Assembly: GCA_964487795.1 (NCBI GenBank)
Contig: CAZASI010000001.1
Location: 1 to 64,000 of the forward strand
DNA: 64,000 nucleotides
Direction: 5' to 3'
Source: Patescibacterium sp964487795
Lineage (GTDB): Bacteria > Patescibacteriota > Patescibacteriia > Patescibacteriales > Patescibacteriaceae
A program made the translations under genes and the position numbers. The notes beneath the pieces were generated by a model that saw only the letters and a list, made by a program, of their open reading frames with translations, was not told where the DNA came from and searched no databases. This document shows, piece by piece, positions 17,086 to 24,933 of the stretch (positions are counted from its first letter, which is position 1; each line of letters opens with the position of its first letter).

Positions 17086-18498
17086 TTATTTTTTTGTAAC
17101 TGATATTCCTAATTCATCCTTTTGCTTATCAGAAATTTCTCCCGGGGCATCCATCATCAAATCTCTACTATCACCAGTCTTAGCAAAAGGAATTACTTCT
17201 CTGATATTAGGTTCATTCTCTAAAATCATTATTAATCTATCAAAGCCCCAGGCAATACCACCATGCGGCGGTGCACCAAATTCAAAGGCTTTTATCATGT
17301 GTCCAAAATTTTTATCAATTCTCTCTTCACTATATCCCATTATTTCAAAAGTTTTGCGTAAAGCTGCAGGTTTGTGATTTCGTATACTTCCGCCACCGAT
17401 TTCAAAACCGTTCAAAGTTATATCGTATTGAGTGCTCAAAATTTCTCCAACATCTTTCATTTCCATGAATTTTTCAAAATCAGCATCTTTTGGTTTTGAA
17501 AAAGGATTATGTGTGAAGGTCCAATCACCTGTTGCATCAACCGTCTCTTCATTTGTTTTTTCAAACATTGGAAAATCAACAATCCACAAAAATGCCAAAA
17601 GGTTCGGGTCATTTTTATCGTTACGTATATCCGGTCTATCCGTGCCATGTTTTTCAATAGCTTCTTTGTATGACATTCGAGGAAAAGGTATTTGCTGTAT
17701 TGTTTTTTCCGGATACAATTTTTCTACAATATCAATCAAAAGCTTTTCATTTAAAGCCATAACATCTTCTTCATCAACAAAAGACATTTCAATATCAAGT
17801 TGAGTAAATTCCGGCTGGCGATCACCGCGTGTATCTTCATCTCGCAAGCAACGAGCAAATTGAAAATATTTTTCAAAACCGGCAACCATCAAAAGTTGTT
17901 TATATTGCTGAGGAGATTGAGGGAGTGAGAAAAAATGTCCCTTCCAAACTCTGCTCGGTACAACATACGAACGCGCTCCTTCAGGAGTTGGCGCAGACAA
18001 TAAGGGCGTTTCAATTTCTAAAAATTTTTCTTGTTCAAGAAAATTTCTGATGTAATGTTGAAGCTTAAAACGATTCAAAACATTTTTTTGCATTCTGACA
18101 CTGCGTAAATCAAGGTAACGATGCTCCAATCGTATCGTTTCATTAATTTCACGTGTGTCCCCGTCAATTGGAAAAGGCACGACAGCACACTCATTTAAAA
18201 TATTAATTTCTAAAATCTCCAATTCAATAGTTCCGTTTAAAATATCTGTTTTCTGATCTTTTTCTGGTCTCGGGTTCACCTTACCTGTAATCTGAACAAC
18301 AAACTCTTCTCGTAACAGTTTTCCGTTTTCCATCGCCTCGCTCTTCGGTAAAATAATACCTTGAACAACGCCGGTGCTATCACGTAAATCAAGGAAAATC
18401 ATTTTTCCCTGATCGCGACGAGAATTTACCCAACCCATGATAGTCACGGTAGAATCTTGTTTTTCTGACAGCTCATTAATATAAACTCTATTTTCCAT
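17086..18498 (-). CDS. aspS: Aspartyl-tRNA synthetase lacking the GAD insertion domain
   Basis: It charges tRNA-Asp. The N-terminal OB-fold (about 1-105) contains GWVNSRRDQGKMIFLDLRD. The class II core has FARCLRDEDTRGDRQPEFTQLD (motif 2) around 215-235 and GGIAWGFDRLIMIL (motif 3). Bacterial AspRS normally has about 590 residues because a GAD domain of over 100 residues is inserted after GxDRPD. Here TDRPDI (286-291) is joined to FLWIVDFPMFE by only about a dozen residues, and total length is 470. The bacterial-type C-terminal extension is also short. It has its own promoter, with a perfect TTGACA -35. Confidence 0.93.
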   Translation of the reverse strand: MENRVYINELSEKQDSTVTIMGWVNSRRDQGKMIFLDLRDSTGVVQGIILPKSEAMENGKLLREEFVVQITGKVNPRPEKDQKTDILNGTIELEILEINILNECAVVPFPIDGDTREINETIRLEHRYLDLRSVRMQKNVLNRFKLQHYIRNFLEQEKFLEIETPLLSAPTPEGARSYVVPSRVWKGHFFSLPQSPQQYKQLLMVAGFEKYFQFARCLRDEDTRGDRQPEFTQLDIEMSFVDEEDVMALNEKLLIDIVEKLYPEKTIQQIPFPRMSYKEAIEKHGTDRPDIRNDKNDPNLLAFLWIVDFPMFEKTNEETVDATGDWTFTHNPFSKPKDADFEKFMEMKDVGEILSTQYDITLNGFEIGGGSIRNHKPAALRKTFEIMGYSEERIDKNFGHMIKAFEFGAPPHGGIAWGFDRLIMILENEPNIREVIPFAKTGDSRDLMMDAPGEISDKQKDELGISVTKK

Positions 18499-18517
18499 AT
18501 GGTTATAATATGTACTT

Positions 18518-18545
18518 ATCTTAGCTGTTTTGTGGGCTTTGTCAA
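18518..18545 (-). promoter_or_regulatory. Promoter of aspS
   Basis: Minus strand TTGACA (18540-18545, consensus), 16-nt spacer, TAAGAT (18518-18523). The predicted start site, near 18511, leaves about 13 nt before the ATG at 18498. It lies just downstream of the terminator element at 18552-18618. Confidence 0.65.
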
Positions 18546-18551
18546 ACTATA

Positions 18552-18618
18552 TAATTTTTTAGGTATTAAAAAACCCTCTTACTTTAAAAGCTAAGAGGGT
18601 TCTATTAGAAGGAGAAAA
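18552..18618 (-). terminator. Terminator element A, left boundary of the cassette
   Basis: AACCCTCTTA (18572-18581) pairs with TAAGAGGGTT (18592-18601) over a 10-nt loop; on the minus strand it is followed by TTTTTTAATACCTAAAAAAT. The same element with compensating stem changes recurs at 23488-23563. It ends the operon 23400-18750. Confidence 0.8.
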
Positions 18619-18621
18619 AAC

Positions 18622-18702
18622 AAACCTCCTAGCGCAGAAAAGTAAGGCGAATACATCAGCTTATTGTGACGATTCTACTTTTCCCTATATAGTAGGAGGT
18701 TT
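18622..18702 (-). other. Structured 3' untranslated region
   Basis: Two nested inverted repeats: AAACCTCCTA (18622-18631) with TAGGAGGTTT (18693-18702), and GAAAAGTA (18637-18644) with TACTTTTC (18676-18683). On the minus strand the outer stem is followed by GTTTTTT, so it could act as a first terminator ahead of element A, or as a stable small RNA or 3' UTR. The 31-nt inner loop has no motif I recognise. Confidence 0.55.
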
Positions 18703-18749
18703 ATACGGCTACATTAACATATCAAGGAAAAAAGTCAAGTGGCATTAGC

Positions 18750-19865
18750 CTAAGGGAAAGTGACAACATTTTTCAGTCTAGGATAGATGATTACATCTCT
18801 TATATTATCTCGACATAAAACCCATGCTAAAAATCGTTCTATCCCCATGCCAAAACCAGAAGTAGTGGAATATCCAACTTGACGTCGAAGATCGATATAC
18901 CATTCATACTTCTCTGCAGGGACCTTTTGTCTCGATAATGATTCATATATTTCTTGAATTAAATCTTGGCGTTGCCCTGCGCCGATAATTTCACCACCAA
19001 AGCTTCCTTTAATTAAAGGGGGGAAAATCATATCTGCATTAATAACTTTATTAGTATTTTCGGGGTCAGGTTTTTGATAGAAAGGAACACGATCACGATC
19101 ATAGCCCGTTAACCATATTGGCTTCCCTACTGAGAACTTCTCTAGCAATAGAATTTCGCCTTGTGCACTAATATCATTACCGTTTTTATTGAAACTTATA
19201 AAATCAGAAAACCCATTTTGTTTAAGGTATCTAATGCTATCATCAAACTTCATTTTTTCAAAAGAAGAAGCATCAACTATTGTTTGCGATGCCTTCATGG
19301 TTACACCAGGATCTTTACTAATTTTATTCACAATATTAGGCATTAGTAATATGGTTTCACATAAAATTTTTAAATAATCTTCTACTATTGGCATAAGTTC
19401 ATTCAAATTTCCTTTTACTTCTGCTTCGCAATGATAAAATTGATTCAGGTGTCTATTGTCAGGGTTTTCTCCTCTCATTGAAGGAAGGTAGCAATAAACC
19501 TTCTCAAATCCATTCATAATCAAAGGCTCAAAACCAAATTGAGAAGAATCAACTAGATAAGAATTGTATTTTCCAAATTTAAAAGGCAGGGGTTCGGAAT
19601 CAGATCCGGAGCCCATAGGCGAAGAAATACTCGGAGTTATCATGAATAAATCTATATTTTTTGCATTCATTCGCATGCCAAAATAGTAGTCTGTCGCCAG
19701 TTTGATATAATGGCGCAAAACTAATAAGGCATGAAAATATGGCGATTTAGTGAGGGTAACATAATGAGTTAACGGATCGTAATCCGGAGCTGGAAAGATT
19801 CCTTTTACTGCAGCAAACCTAATATCTTCCGATTCTATCAGCTCTTTAAGATAAGATGGCAGCAT
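18750..19865 (-). CDS. Free-standing AsnRS/AspRS-like class II catalytic core
   Basis: This is a class II synthetase core without the OB-fold anticodon-binding domain. Motif 2-like MRGENPDNRHLNQFYHCEAEV and motif 3-like GFGMGIERFLAWVL, followed by RDVIIYPR, place it near AsnRS/AspRS and the archaeal asparagine synthetase-related paralogues. Without an anticodon domain it probably does not read tRNA normally. It may activate Asp/Asn (or an analogue) for amide formation. The start is the ATG at 19865, directly after the upstream stop; an in-frame ATG at 19904 would overlap the preceding gene by 38 nt. It is the last gene of the five-gene operon. Confidence 0.72.
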   Translation of the reverse strand: MLPSYLKELIESEDIRFAAVKGIFPAPDYDPLTHYVTLTKSPYFHALLVLRHYIKLATDYYFGMRMNAKNIDLFMITPSISSPMGSGSDSEPLPFKFGKYNSYLVDSSQFGFEPLIMNGFEKVYCYLPSMRGENPDNRHLNQFYHCEAEVKGNLNELMPIVEDYLKILCETILLMPNIVNKISKDPGVTMKASQTIVDASSFEKMKFDDSIRYLKQNGFSDFISFNKNGNDISAQGEILLLEKFSVGKPIWLTGYDRDRVPFYQKPDPENTNKVINADMIFPPLIKGSFGGEIIGAGQRQDLIQEIYESLSRQKVPAEKYEWYIDLRRQVGYSTTSGFGMGIERFLAWVLCRDNIRDVIIYPRLKNVVTFP

Positions 19866-19866
19866 A

Positions 19867-20859
19867 CTAATGTTCAATAATTCTAATAATTGCGATAGTA
19901 TCACTTAACGAAAGCTCTACTGCCCCACCTATTGGAAAAGTTGCAAGGGGGGTTGTATGGCCTAAGTCTACATTGGCAATAATGGGCACATTTTTTAACG
20001 CTGGCTTAGAACCGATAATTTTAGCAAGTTTTTCTTTGGTCATTGATGTTTTTCTCTGAAATCGTCCAATTATAATTCCCTGTACTCCTTTAAAATCAGA
20101 CTGATGAATAATTGACTGAAGTTCGCGATCAAATAATTCAGGATTAATTTCAGAATCTTCCTCTAGGAGTAGTATAGAATCATCTAATGATGGCCAAAAA
20201 TCTGTTCCCTGCAAAGCATTAAGGCAACGCACATGACCGCCAACAGTCCTACCTACTGCATGGCCAGGATTCATTATCCAATATCCCTCATTCTTTATAA
20301 AATTCCGATTGACTTGATCTAAATACCATGGATCATCGCTCCAAATATCCGAAGGGGGAAGTTCATAAACTCTATCCTCCATACATGACTTAACAAAATA
20401 TTCAATTGAATACTCAAAGCCTTTCATCATTGCCCAGCTAGAAAAATGGGGGCCGATATATGTTATCATTCCAGTTTTTGCGGTTATCGCATTATTCAGT
20501 GCTGTAATATCTGAGAAGCCACAAATAATTTTTGGATTCTTTTTTATTAAATCAAAATCAATATGGTTTAATAATTGGTTACTATTATATCCGCCAATAA
20601 CTGTGAAAATTGCATCAACTGAGGGATCAGAGAAAGCATTATGCAAATCAGTGATACGTGAAATAACTGAGGATGAATTAAATTCATCAGTTTCTGAAAT
20701 ATTGACAGCGAAGCTTACTTTAAAACCGAATTCTTCAAGACGTTTCAGGGCATACTCTTGAGATTCCGAAGAAATTATTTTCATACTACGAGAAGGCGCA
20801 ATCACACGAATGTGACTTCCCTTCTTTAATTTTTTGGGTGTAATAGTATTGTTAATCAT
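19867..20859 (-). CDS. MccF-like S66 serine peptidase of the cassette
   Basis: Second S66 peptidase in the window (330 residues). The nucleophile is Ser116 in GFSDITALNN; VGGHVRCLNALQGTDFWP is the substrate loop with the equivalent of the MccF GGNL segment; the catalytic His lies in NVDLGHTTPLATFPIGG. It overlaps the upstream AlaRS-like gene by ATGA. In microcin C systems MccF cleaves the bond between aspartate and the nucleotide, detoxifying the compound. Located between two synthetase-like cores, a self-immunity or tailoring role in a peptidyl/aminoacyl-nucleotide pathway is a natural inference. A housekeeping LD-carboxypeptidase role is less likely in this operon. Confidence 0.85.
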   Translation of the reverse strand: MINNTITPKKLKKGSHIRVIAPSRSMKIISSESQEYALKRLEEFGFKVSFAVNISETDEFNSSSVISRITDLHNAFSDPSVDAIFTVIGGYNSNQLLNHIDFDLIKKNPKIICGFSDITALNNAITAKTGMITYIGPHFSSWAMMKGFEYSIEYFVKSCMEDRVYELPPSDIWSDDPWYLDQVNRNFIKNEGYWIMNPGHAVGRTVGGHVRCLNALQGTDFWPSLDDSILLLEEDSEINPELFDRELQSIIHQSDFKGVQGIIIGRFQRKTSMTKEKLAKIIGSKPALKNVPIIANVDLGHTTPLATFPIGGAVELSLSDTIAIIRIIEH

Positions 20860-21974
20860 ATATTTTTATTTAATTTCATAGCAGCAAGAATCTTATATTC
20901 TTCTTCGGTATTTGCTCCTTTGACAAGTAGGTCATTTTCAAAAGCGTGAACAAACTCAACTATGAGGGATCCATCATCTTGATTAATATATTTATTTTTT
21001 GAATTGAAGTTGCTAATGACTTCCTGCAATTTATTGAGTGGCATTCCTGTCTTAGCTCGAAAATAACTTAAAGAACGGACATATGATTTAAGAAGCCTAT
21101 TGCGATTATGAGAACCCAATGGCCGCAAACCTTCGGAAAAAAGTTTAGATGAGGTTACTATAGAATCTTCAAACTTTCTTTTTATATCAGGATACTCAGA
21201 CTCTATCCCCTTTACAGGAGTGCAATCTAAAACATGCTCAAGATTATATTGTTGTTTTAATATAGTACTTACTCCAAAGGCGAGCTCAACTCCGACTTGC
21301 TTATCCCCTTTTTCTAGAATAATAATATTTCCGATATCATTGAATTCATCATCCTCACAATTTTTCAAAGCTATATTAAAATTGCGACCCGCTACGTTTT
21401 CCATGCCTATCTTATGACGATAATAAGGTAATGGCTTAGAGTCTTTTTCAATTGTTTCCTCGGGGAAAACCTCTTGGCAAACTTGCAGTAAATCGTTATC
21501 GGTGGAGCTCACTCTGACCTTAAGAAGTGCGACATTAATATTAAGTTTCTTTTGAAAGAATTCGAATGAATCTCCACAGGCTTCAGGAAGTCGTTCGGCT
21601 GGAGAGAGCACACCAAGACTGATGAAATACGAGCCCCAGTTCGGGAATTTTCCATCGTTGTATAAATCTTTTATATTCTTTGTTCTAATACATTCCTGAT
21701 CCATATATATTCCTGGTGAGGTAATCTCTTCGTTTTCAAGGAAGGGCTTTAAAACACTAATATGAGACCCTATGAAACGTACCGTTGGATCAATTCCCGA
21801 GCAAATGGAAACCGCTTCTTTCTTTACGTATCCCTTTTCTTTGAAGAAATCAGAAAAATCTTTTATAAGGTTAAATGAATACTCGGAAGCATTTTCAGGA
21901 TTAAAAGCTTCTTTCTTATAAATATTTTCACTAGGGACCTCACTTGTGGATTTTACAAAACTATTCTCTTTCAT
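20856..21974 (-). CDS. AlaRS-like catalytic core protein without editing domain
   Basis: The order of motifs follows the alanyl-tRNA synthetase N-terminus: FFKEKGY (43-49), DPTVRFIGSHISVLKPF (62-78), a QECIRTKN segment (93-100), NWGSYFISLGVLSP (112-125) and EACGDSFEFF (131-140). A motif 3-like GVELAFGVSTIL is at 228-239, and RNRLLKSYVRSLSYF matches the R-rich helix of the AlaRS mid domain. At 372 residues it lacks the editing and C-Ala domains (full AlaRS is about 875). Similarity is by eye and distant. It could transfer an activated amino acid to a small molecule or modified RNA instead of charging tRNA-Ala. It overlaps its neighbours by 1 and 4 nt. Confidence 0.6.
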   Translation of the reverse strand: MKENSFVKSTSEVPSENIYKKEAFNPENASEYSFNLIKDFSDFFKEKGYVKKEAVSICSGIDPTVRFIGSHISVLKPFLENEEITSPGIYMDQECIRTKNIKDLYNDGKFPNWGSYFISLGVLSPAERLPEACGDSFEFFQKKLNINVALLKVRVSSTDNDLLQVCQEVFPEETIEKDSKPLPYYRHKIGMENVAGRNFNIALKNCEDDEFNDIGNIIILEKGDKQVGVELAFGVSTILKQQYNLEHVLDCTPVKGIESEYPDIKRKFEDSIVTSSKLFSEGLRPLGSHNRNRLLKSYVRSLSYFRAKTGMPLNKLQEVISNFNSKNKYINQDDGSLIVEFVHAFENDLLVKGANTEEEYKILAAMKLNKNI

Positions 21975-22771
21975 TATTCTACTTTAAAAGTAATGGTTAA
22001 TAAAAATTTATTACAAGGAAATAATAGCCCCCATAGTTTTCCTAATGATATAAGCATCCATTTGGGGGTTTCCATAATCAAAGGATTTCCAAAATATGCC
22101 GATTTGATTACTGTTATCTCTCTATTCTCTCTTCTTGCAGCTTCCTTAATCATAGCATGTAGTTCCCTTCTACTATAAAACTTTTCTGACCCGATTCTGT
22201 ATCCAGGCATAAAACTTAATAAAGGCGATTTTAATATATTTGCTTTTATAATAGGTCCTGAAAACTTATTAGGAACCGCAAGTGCAACCAATCCGCCCAG
22301 CTTAGTGTAAGATATCATGATTCTTATAATCTCCACTATGTGATTTTGAGTATAGTGCTCAATCACGCCTATATTCCATGTAAAATCCTGACTCTGTCTC
22401 AAATCGATTCGTCTGTTAAAAATGTCATCACAAATATAACTGATATTATGAGCCTGAAATCTAGCCGCTAAATATTGTGCATACTTTAATGCTGCAGGGG
22501 AAATATCAACCAGTACTCTATGGTAATCTTGCCCAAGAAGGATAGAAGCTTTCCCTGAACCACTTCCTAACTCTAAAATACTCGGATTACTATATGAATC
22601 TAATAATTCCTTAATATATTTTGTGAGTTCACTATAATACTCTTCCCACCAATAAGAAGAAAAATCCTCATCTTTTCTCTCAGCTCGTTTGAGCTGTTCT
22701 TCAAATATTTTATTCCAATTTTCTAGTTCCTCATTAACTGCCTGAGTTTGATCTAAATTTTTCAGATTCAT
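21974..22771 (-). CDS. Class I SAM-dependent methyltransferase
   Basis: Motif I is ILELGSGSGKASILLG around residues 65-80, the acidic motif II VLVDISPAALKYAQ follows, and motif IV-like WNIGVIEHYTQNHIVEII is at about 130-150. The C-terminal third has hydrophobic segments (LMISLGKLWGLLF), suggesting membrane proximity or a lipid-like substrate pocket. The substrate is unknown. It sits between the HD hydrolase (4-nt ATGA overlap) and the AlaRS-like gene (stop and start share one base), so its expression is translationally coupled to both; in the cassette it is the obvious tailoring enzyme. Confidence 0.85.
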   Translation of the reverse strand: MNLKNLDQTQAVNEELENWNKIFEEQLKRAERKDEDFSSYWWEEYYSELTKYIKELLDSYSNPSILELGSGSGKASILLGQDYHRVLVDISPAALKYAQYLAARFQAHNISYICDDIFNRRIDLRQSQDFTWNIGVIEHYTQNHIVEIIRIMISYTKLGGLVALAVPNKFSGPIIKANILKSPLLSFMPGYRIGSEKFYSRRELHAMIKEAARRENREITVIKSAYFGNPLIMETPKWMLISLGKLWGLLFPCNKFLLTITFKVE

Positions 22772-23400
22772 AAAGTAATTTCCTTCTCTACCTGTTTTAA
22801 AAATAATCTGAGAAATTTATGCCTATTAATACAAATCAATCGAGCCGACTTAGTATGAAGATAATCTTTCACTAATAATAGGCGTGTGTAGAATAAATCA
22901 ATACCATAGCGCTTATCATCAATTGGACGCTTTCGAGGGAAAGGTTTTTTAATATCATAAAAAGACCTATTCATGGACCCCACTGAAGCAAATGTCCGCA
23001 TAATAGAAATAGCGCCCGTTGCCTCCAACAAGTCAGCGTCATGGATTATTTTTTCCTCCAATGAATTAGCATTCTGAGACTTAGAAAAGGAACATCCCTT
23101 AATAATACTGGTAATCTTTTTAATTTTTTCATTTGGAAATTTAATTTTTTTTAATATAAGCGTAGTCTTTAAAGCACTATGTGGTTGGCTCTTTTCTCTC
23201 TGTTTACTATTTTTTGGATATGCAATAATATCATGAAAAAGTGCTGCAGGGACAATAATGTCTAAATCTCCACCTTCATTCTTGCTGATTTTCTCAGCAA
23301 GTATTAAAACCCTAAGCGCGTGTGAAAAGTCATGAGAAGGATCATTATGGATTTCTTGTTGGGCTATTTCTATAAGATTTTTGCGAATTCTTTTATTCAT
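22768..23400 (-). CDS. HD domain phosphohydrolase
   Basis: The metal-binding H...HD...D pattern is visible: SHDFSHALRVL near residue 22, AALFHDIIAYP near 52, and HDADLLEATGAIS near 118. This is the YedJ/YpgQ-type layout of HD hydrolases acting on nucleotides or phosphoesters; length 210 fits. It is the first gene of the cassette operon, directly behind a strong promoter. In this context it may process a nucleotide intermediate or clear a phosphorylated by-product. Confidence 0.85.
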   Translation of the reverse strand: MNKRIRKNLIEIAQQEIHNDPSHDFSHALRVLILAEKISKNEGGDLDIIVPAALFHDIIAYPKNSKQREKSQPHSALKTTLILKKIKFPNEKIKKITSIIKGCSFSKSQNANSLEEKIIHDADLLEATGAISIMRTFASVGSMNRSFYDIKKPFPRKRPIDDKRYGIDLFYTRLLLVKDYLHTKSARLICINRHKFLRLFLKQVEKEITL

Positions 23401-23415
23401 ATATTGAGCTTATTA

Positions 23416-23445
23416 AGTATAATTCGCATAAATCATCATAGTCAA
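23416..23445 (-). promoter_or_regulatory. Promoter of the five-gene cassette
   Basis: Minus strand TTGACT (23440-23445), 18-nt spacer, TATACT (23416-23421). Start site near 23409, about 9 nt before the ATG at 23400. Both boxes match consensus at 5 of 6 positions. Confidence 0.7.
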
Positions 23446-23487
23446 GCAACCACTTAAAAGCCGAGCAATCCTATATATTCTCTAAAA

Positions 23488-23563
23488 AATTATTTTTTAG
23501 GTATTAAAAAACCCCTTCGCTATAAAAGCCAAAGGGGTTTATTTACAAAAGGAGAAAAAAATT
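23488..23563 (-). terminator. Terminator element B, right boundary of the cassette
   Basis: AACCCCTT (23510-23517) pairs with AAGGGGTT (23532-23539); on the minus strand it is followed by TTTTTTAATACCTAAAAAAT, identical to element A at 18552-18618, and is preceded by TTTTTTCTCCTT as in A. The stem sequences differ from A but stay paired. It terminates the gene ending at 23569. Confidence 0.8.
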
Positions 23564-23568
23564 CTCTT

Positions 23569-24861
23569 TTATTTTACCAAAACCATTTTTTTGGTTTCGG
23601 TGAAGTTTTTTGCTTCCATGCGATAGAAGTATATACCGCTTGTTAATGAACTTGCATTAAAGTCTACATTGTAGACTCCAGCTGCAAAGTGTTGATTAAC
23701 CAAGACAGTAACTTCCTGTCCGATGGAATTAAATATGTACATTTTGACCGTACCAGCTTCTTTAACAGCGAAGTTGATATTGGTCACAGGATTGAACGGA
23801 TTAGGATAATTCTGACTCAAACTAAAGTGTTTAGGGACTTCAGTTGAGATCGGAGTAATACCTATTGGATTAGTTCCTTTAAGAATTGATCCGTTATCAC
23901 CAACAATAAAACAATTGTCTTCGGTAGAGGCAGCACTACTTAATGTAACTGTGCCCGTACCGTAAGCTGGCTGTGTTATCCAAGTGTTGCCACCGTCTGT
24001 TGATCTGGCGATATACCCTTTATTTAAGTTAGTCGGATCGTTGAAATACCGACCAGCCACCGTGATAATGTTAGGGTAATTTGGAGTAATCACGACTGCT
24101 CTTAAATCAGCTCTACCCGATAAAGTCGGTTCAAACCAACTAATTCCGTTATCAATACTTTTGAAAAATATTGGTTTACGTATTCCGCCAGTTAACATCT
24201 CATAACCAACAACACAAATTGTATTACCAGAAGCAGTCATGCCAAGGGTCCTGATATCACCAATAGCACGAGTCTTGCTGCTCAACCATGTATTACCGCC
24301 ATCATTTGAAATAATCAAATTAGTAGTATTACTGAATGAAACTCCAATAATCACTTTATTTAATATACAAACGACTGAGGATAAATGATCGTCAACAAGT
24401 CCTGTATTTAAGGTTGTCCAGTTTGCTCCACCATTAGTGGTTTTAAGCGCAGTATTCCATTGTCCAACTACGTATCCAGTATTTGCATCCATAAAACAAA
24501 CTGCGTTGAGATCATTGGTAGTGGGTGTTGAACTTGTCCAGTTAGCTCCAGTGTTGGTAGTCTTTAAAACTAAACCACCTAAACCTACGGCGTAACCAGT
24601 GTTTGTGTTTACAAACGTAATTGCTCTTAAGCCGGTGAAAAAACCAGTCGCCATATGGGACCAATTGTTTCCGCCGTCATGTGTAATTACCATCTCACCA
24701 TTATTACCGACCGCAATACCATCGGAGGCAGTAATCATGTAAAGTCCAAAAAGATTTTCAGTAGTACCGCTTGATACTACTTGATTAAAATCAGTTGCTA
24801 AAGCATTTATGGGCCACAGTATAGATAACAGGAGCCCGAAAAACAATGTGATTGTCTTCAT
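23569..24861 (-). CDS. Secreted BNR/Ycf48-like repeat protein with type IX sorting tail
   Basis: The signal peptide is MKTITLFFGLLLSILWPINALA. Repeats with T.DGG.NW and G.AVG..G patterns (for example THDGGNNW, KTTNGGANW, SNDGGNTW, STDGGNTW) indicate a beta-propeller of the BNR/Ycf48 type over residues 25-330. The last 80 or so residues match the Por (type IX) C-terminal sorting domain: SLSQNYPNPFNPVTNINF, then IFNSIGQEV, GVYNVDFNASSLTSGIYFYRM. Such tails are typical of Bacteroidota/Ignavibacteria proteins and depend on an outer-membrane T9SS not expected in this organism. The gene has a GGGAG Shine-Dalgarno and a 90-nt leader, unlike its neighbours; acquisition by transfer is likely. Confidence 0.88.
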   Translation of the reverse strand: MKTITLFFGLLLSILWPINALATDFNQVVSSGTTENLFGLYMITASDGIAVGNNGEMVITHDGGNNWSHMATGFFTGLRAITFVNTNTGYAVGLGGLVLKTTNTGANWTSSTPTTNDLNAVCFMDANTGYVVGQWNTALKTTNGGANWTTLNTGLVDDHLSSVVCILNKVIIGVSFSNTTNLIISNDGGNTWLSSKTRAIGDIRTLGMTASGNTICVVGYEMLTGGIRKPIFFKSIDNGISWFEPTLSGRADLRAVVITPNYPNIITVAGRYFNDPTNLNKGYIARSTDGGNTWITQPAYGTGTVTLSSAASTEDNCFIVGDNGSILKGTNPIGITPISTEVPKHFSLSQNYPNPFNPVTNINFAVKEAGTVKMYIFNSIGQEVTVLVNQHFAAGVYNVDFNASSLTSGIYFYRMEAKNFTETKKMVLVK

Positions 24862-24933
24862 TTTTTATTACTCCCAAGGGCTTGCGGCCCAATTTAATTT
24901 ATTTATTTTTTAAAAAACTTTCAAAATTTCTTT

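Noticed and set aside
18499..18749. T-box or amino-acid riboswitch upstream of aspS
   Set aside because: aspS has its own promoter downstream of the hairpins, and no T-box consensus or specifier loop is visible; the hairpins fit the 3' end of the cassette operon.
19865..19904. Upstream ATG at 19904 for the AsnRS/AspRS-like gene
   Set aside because: It overlaps the preceding gene by 38 nt, while ATG 19865 follows its stop by one base, as is usual in this operon.
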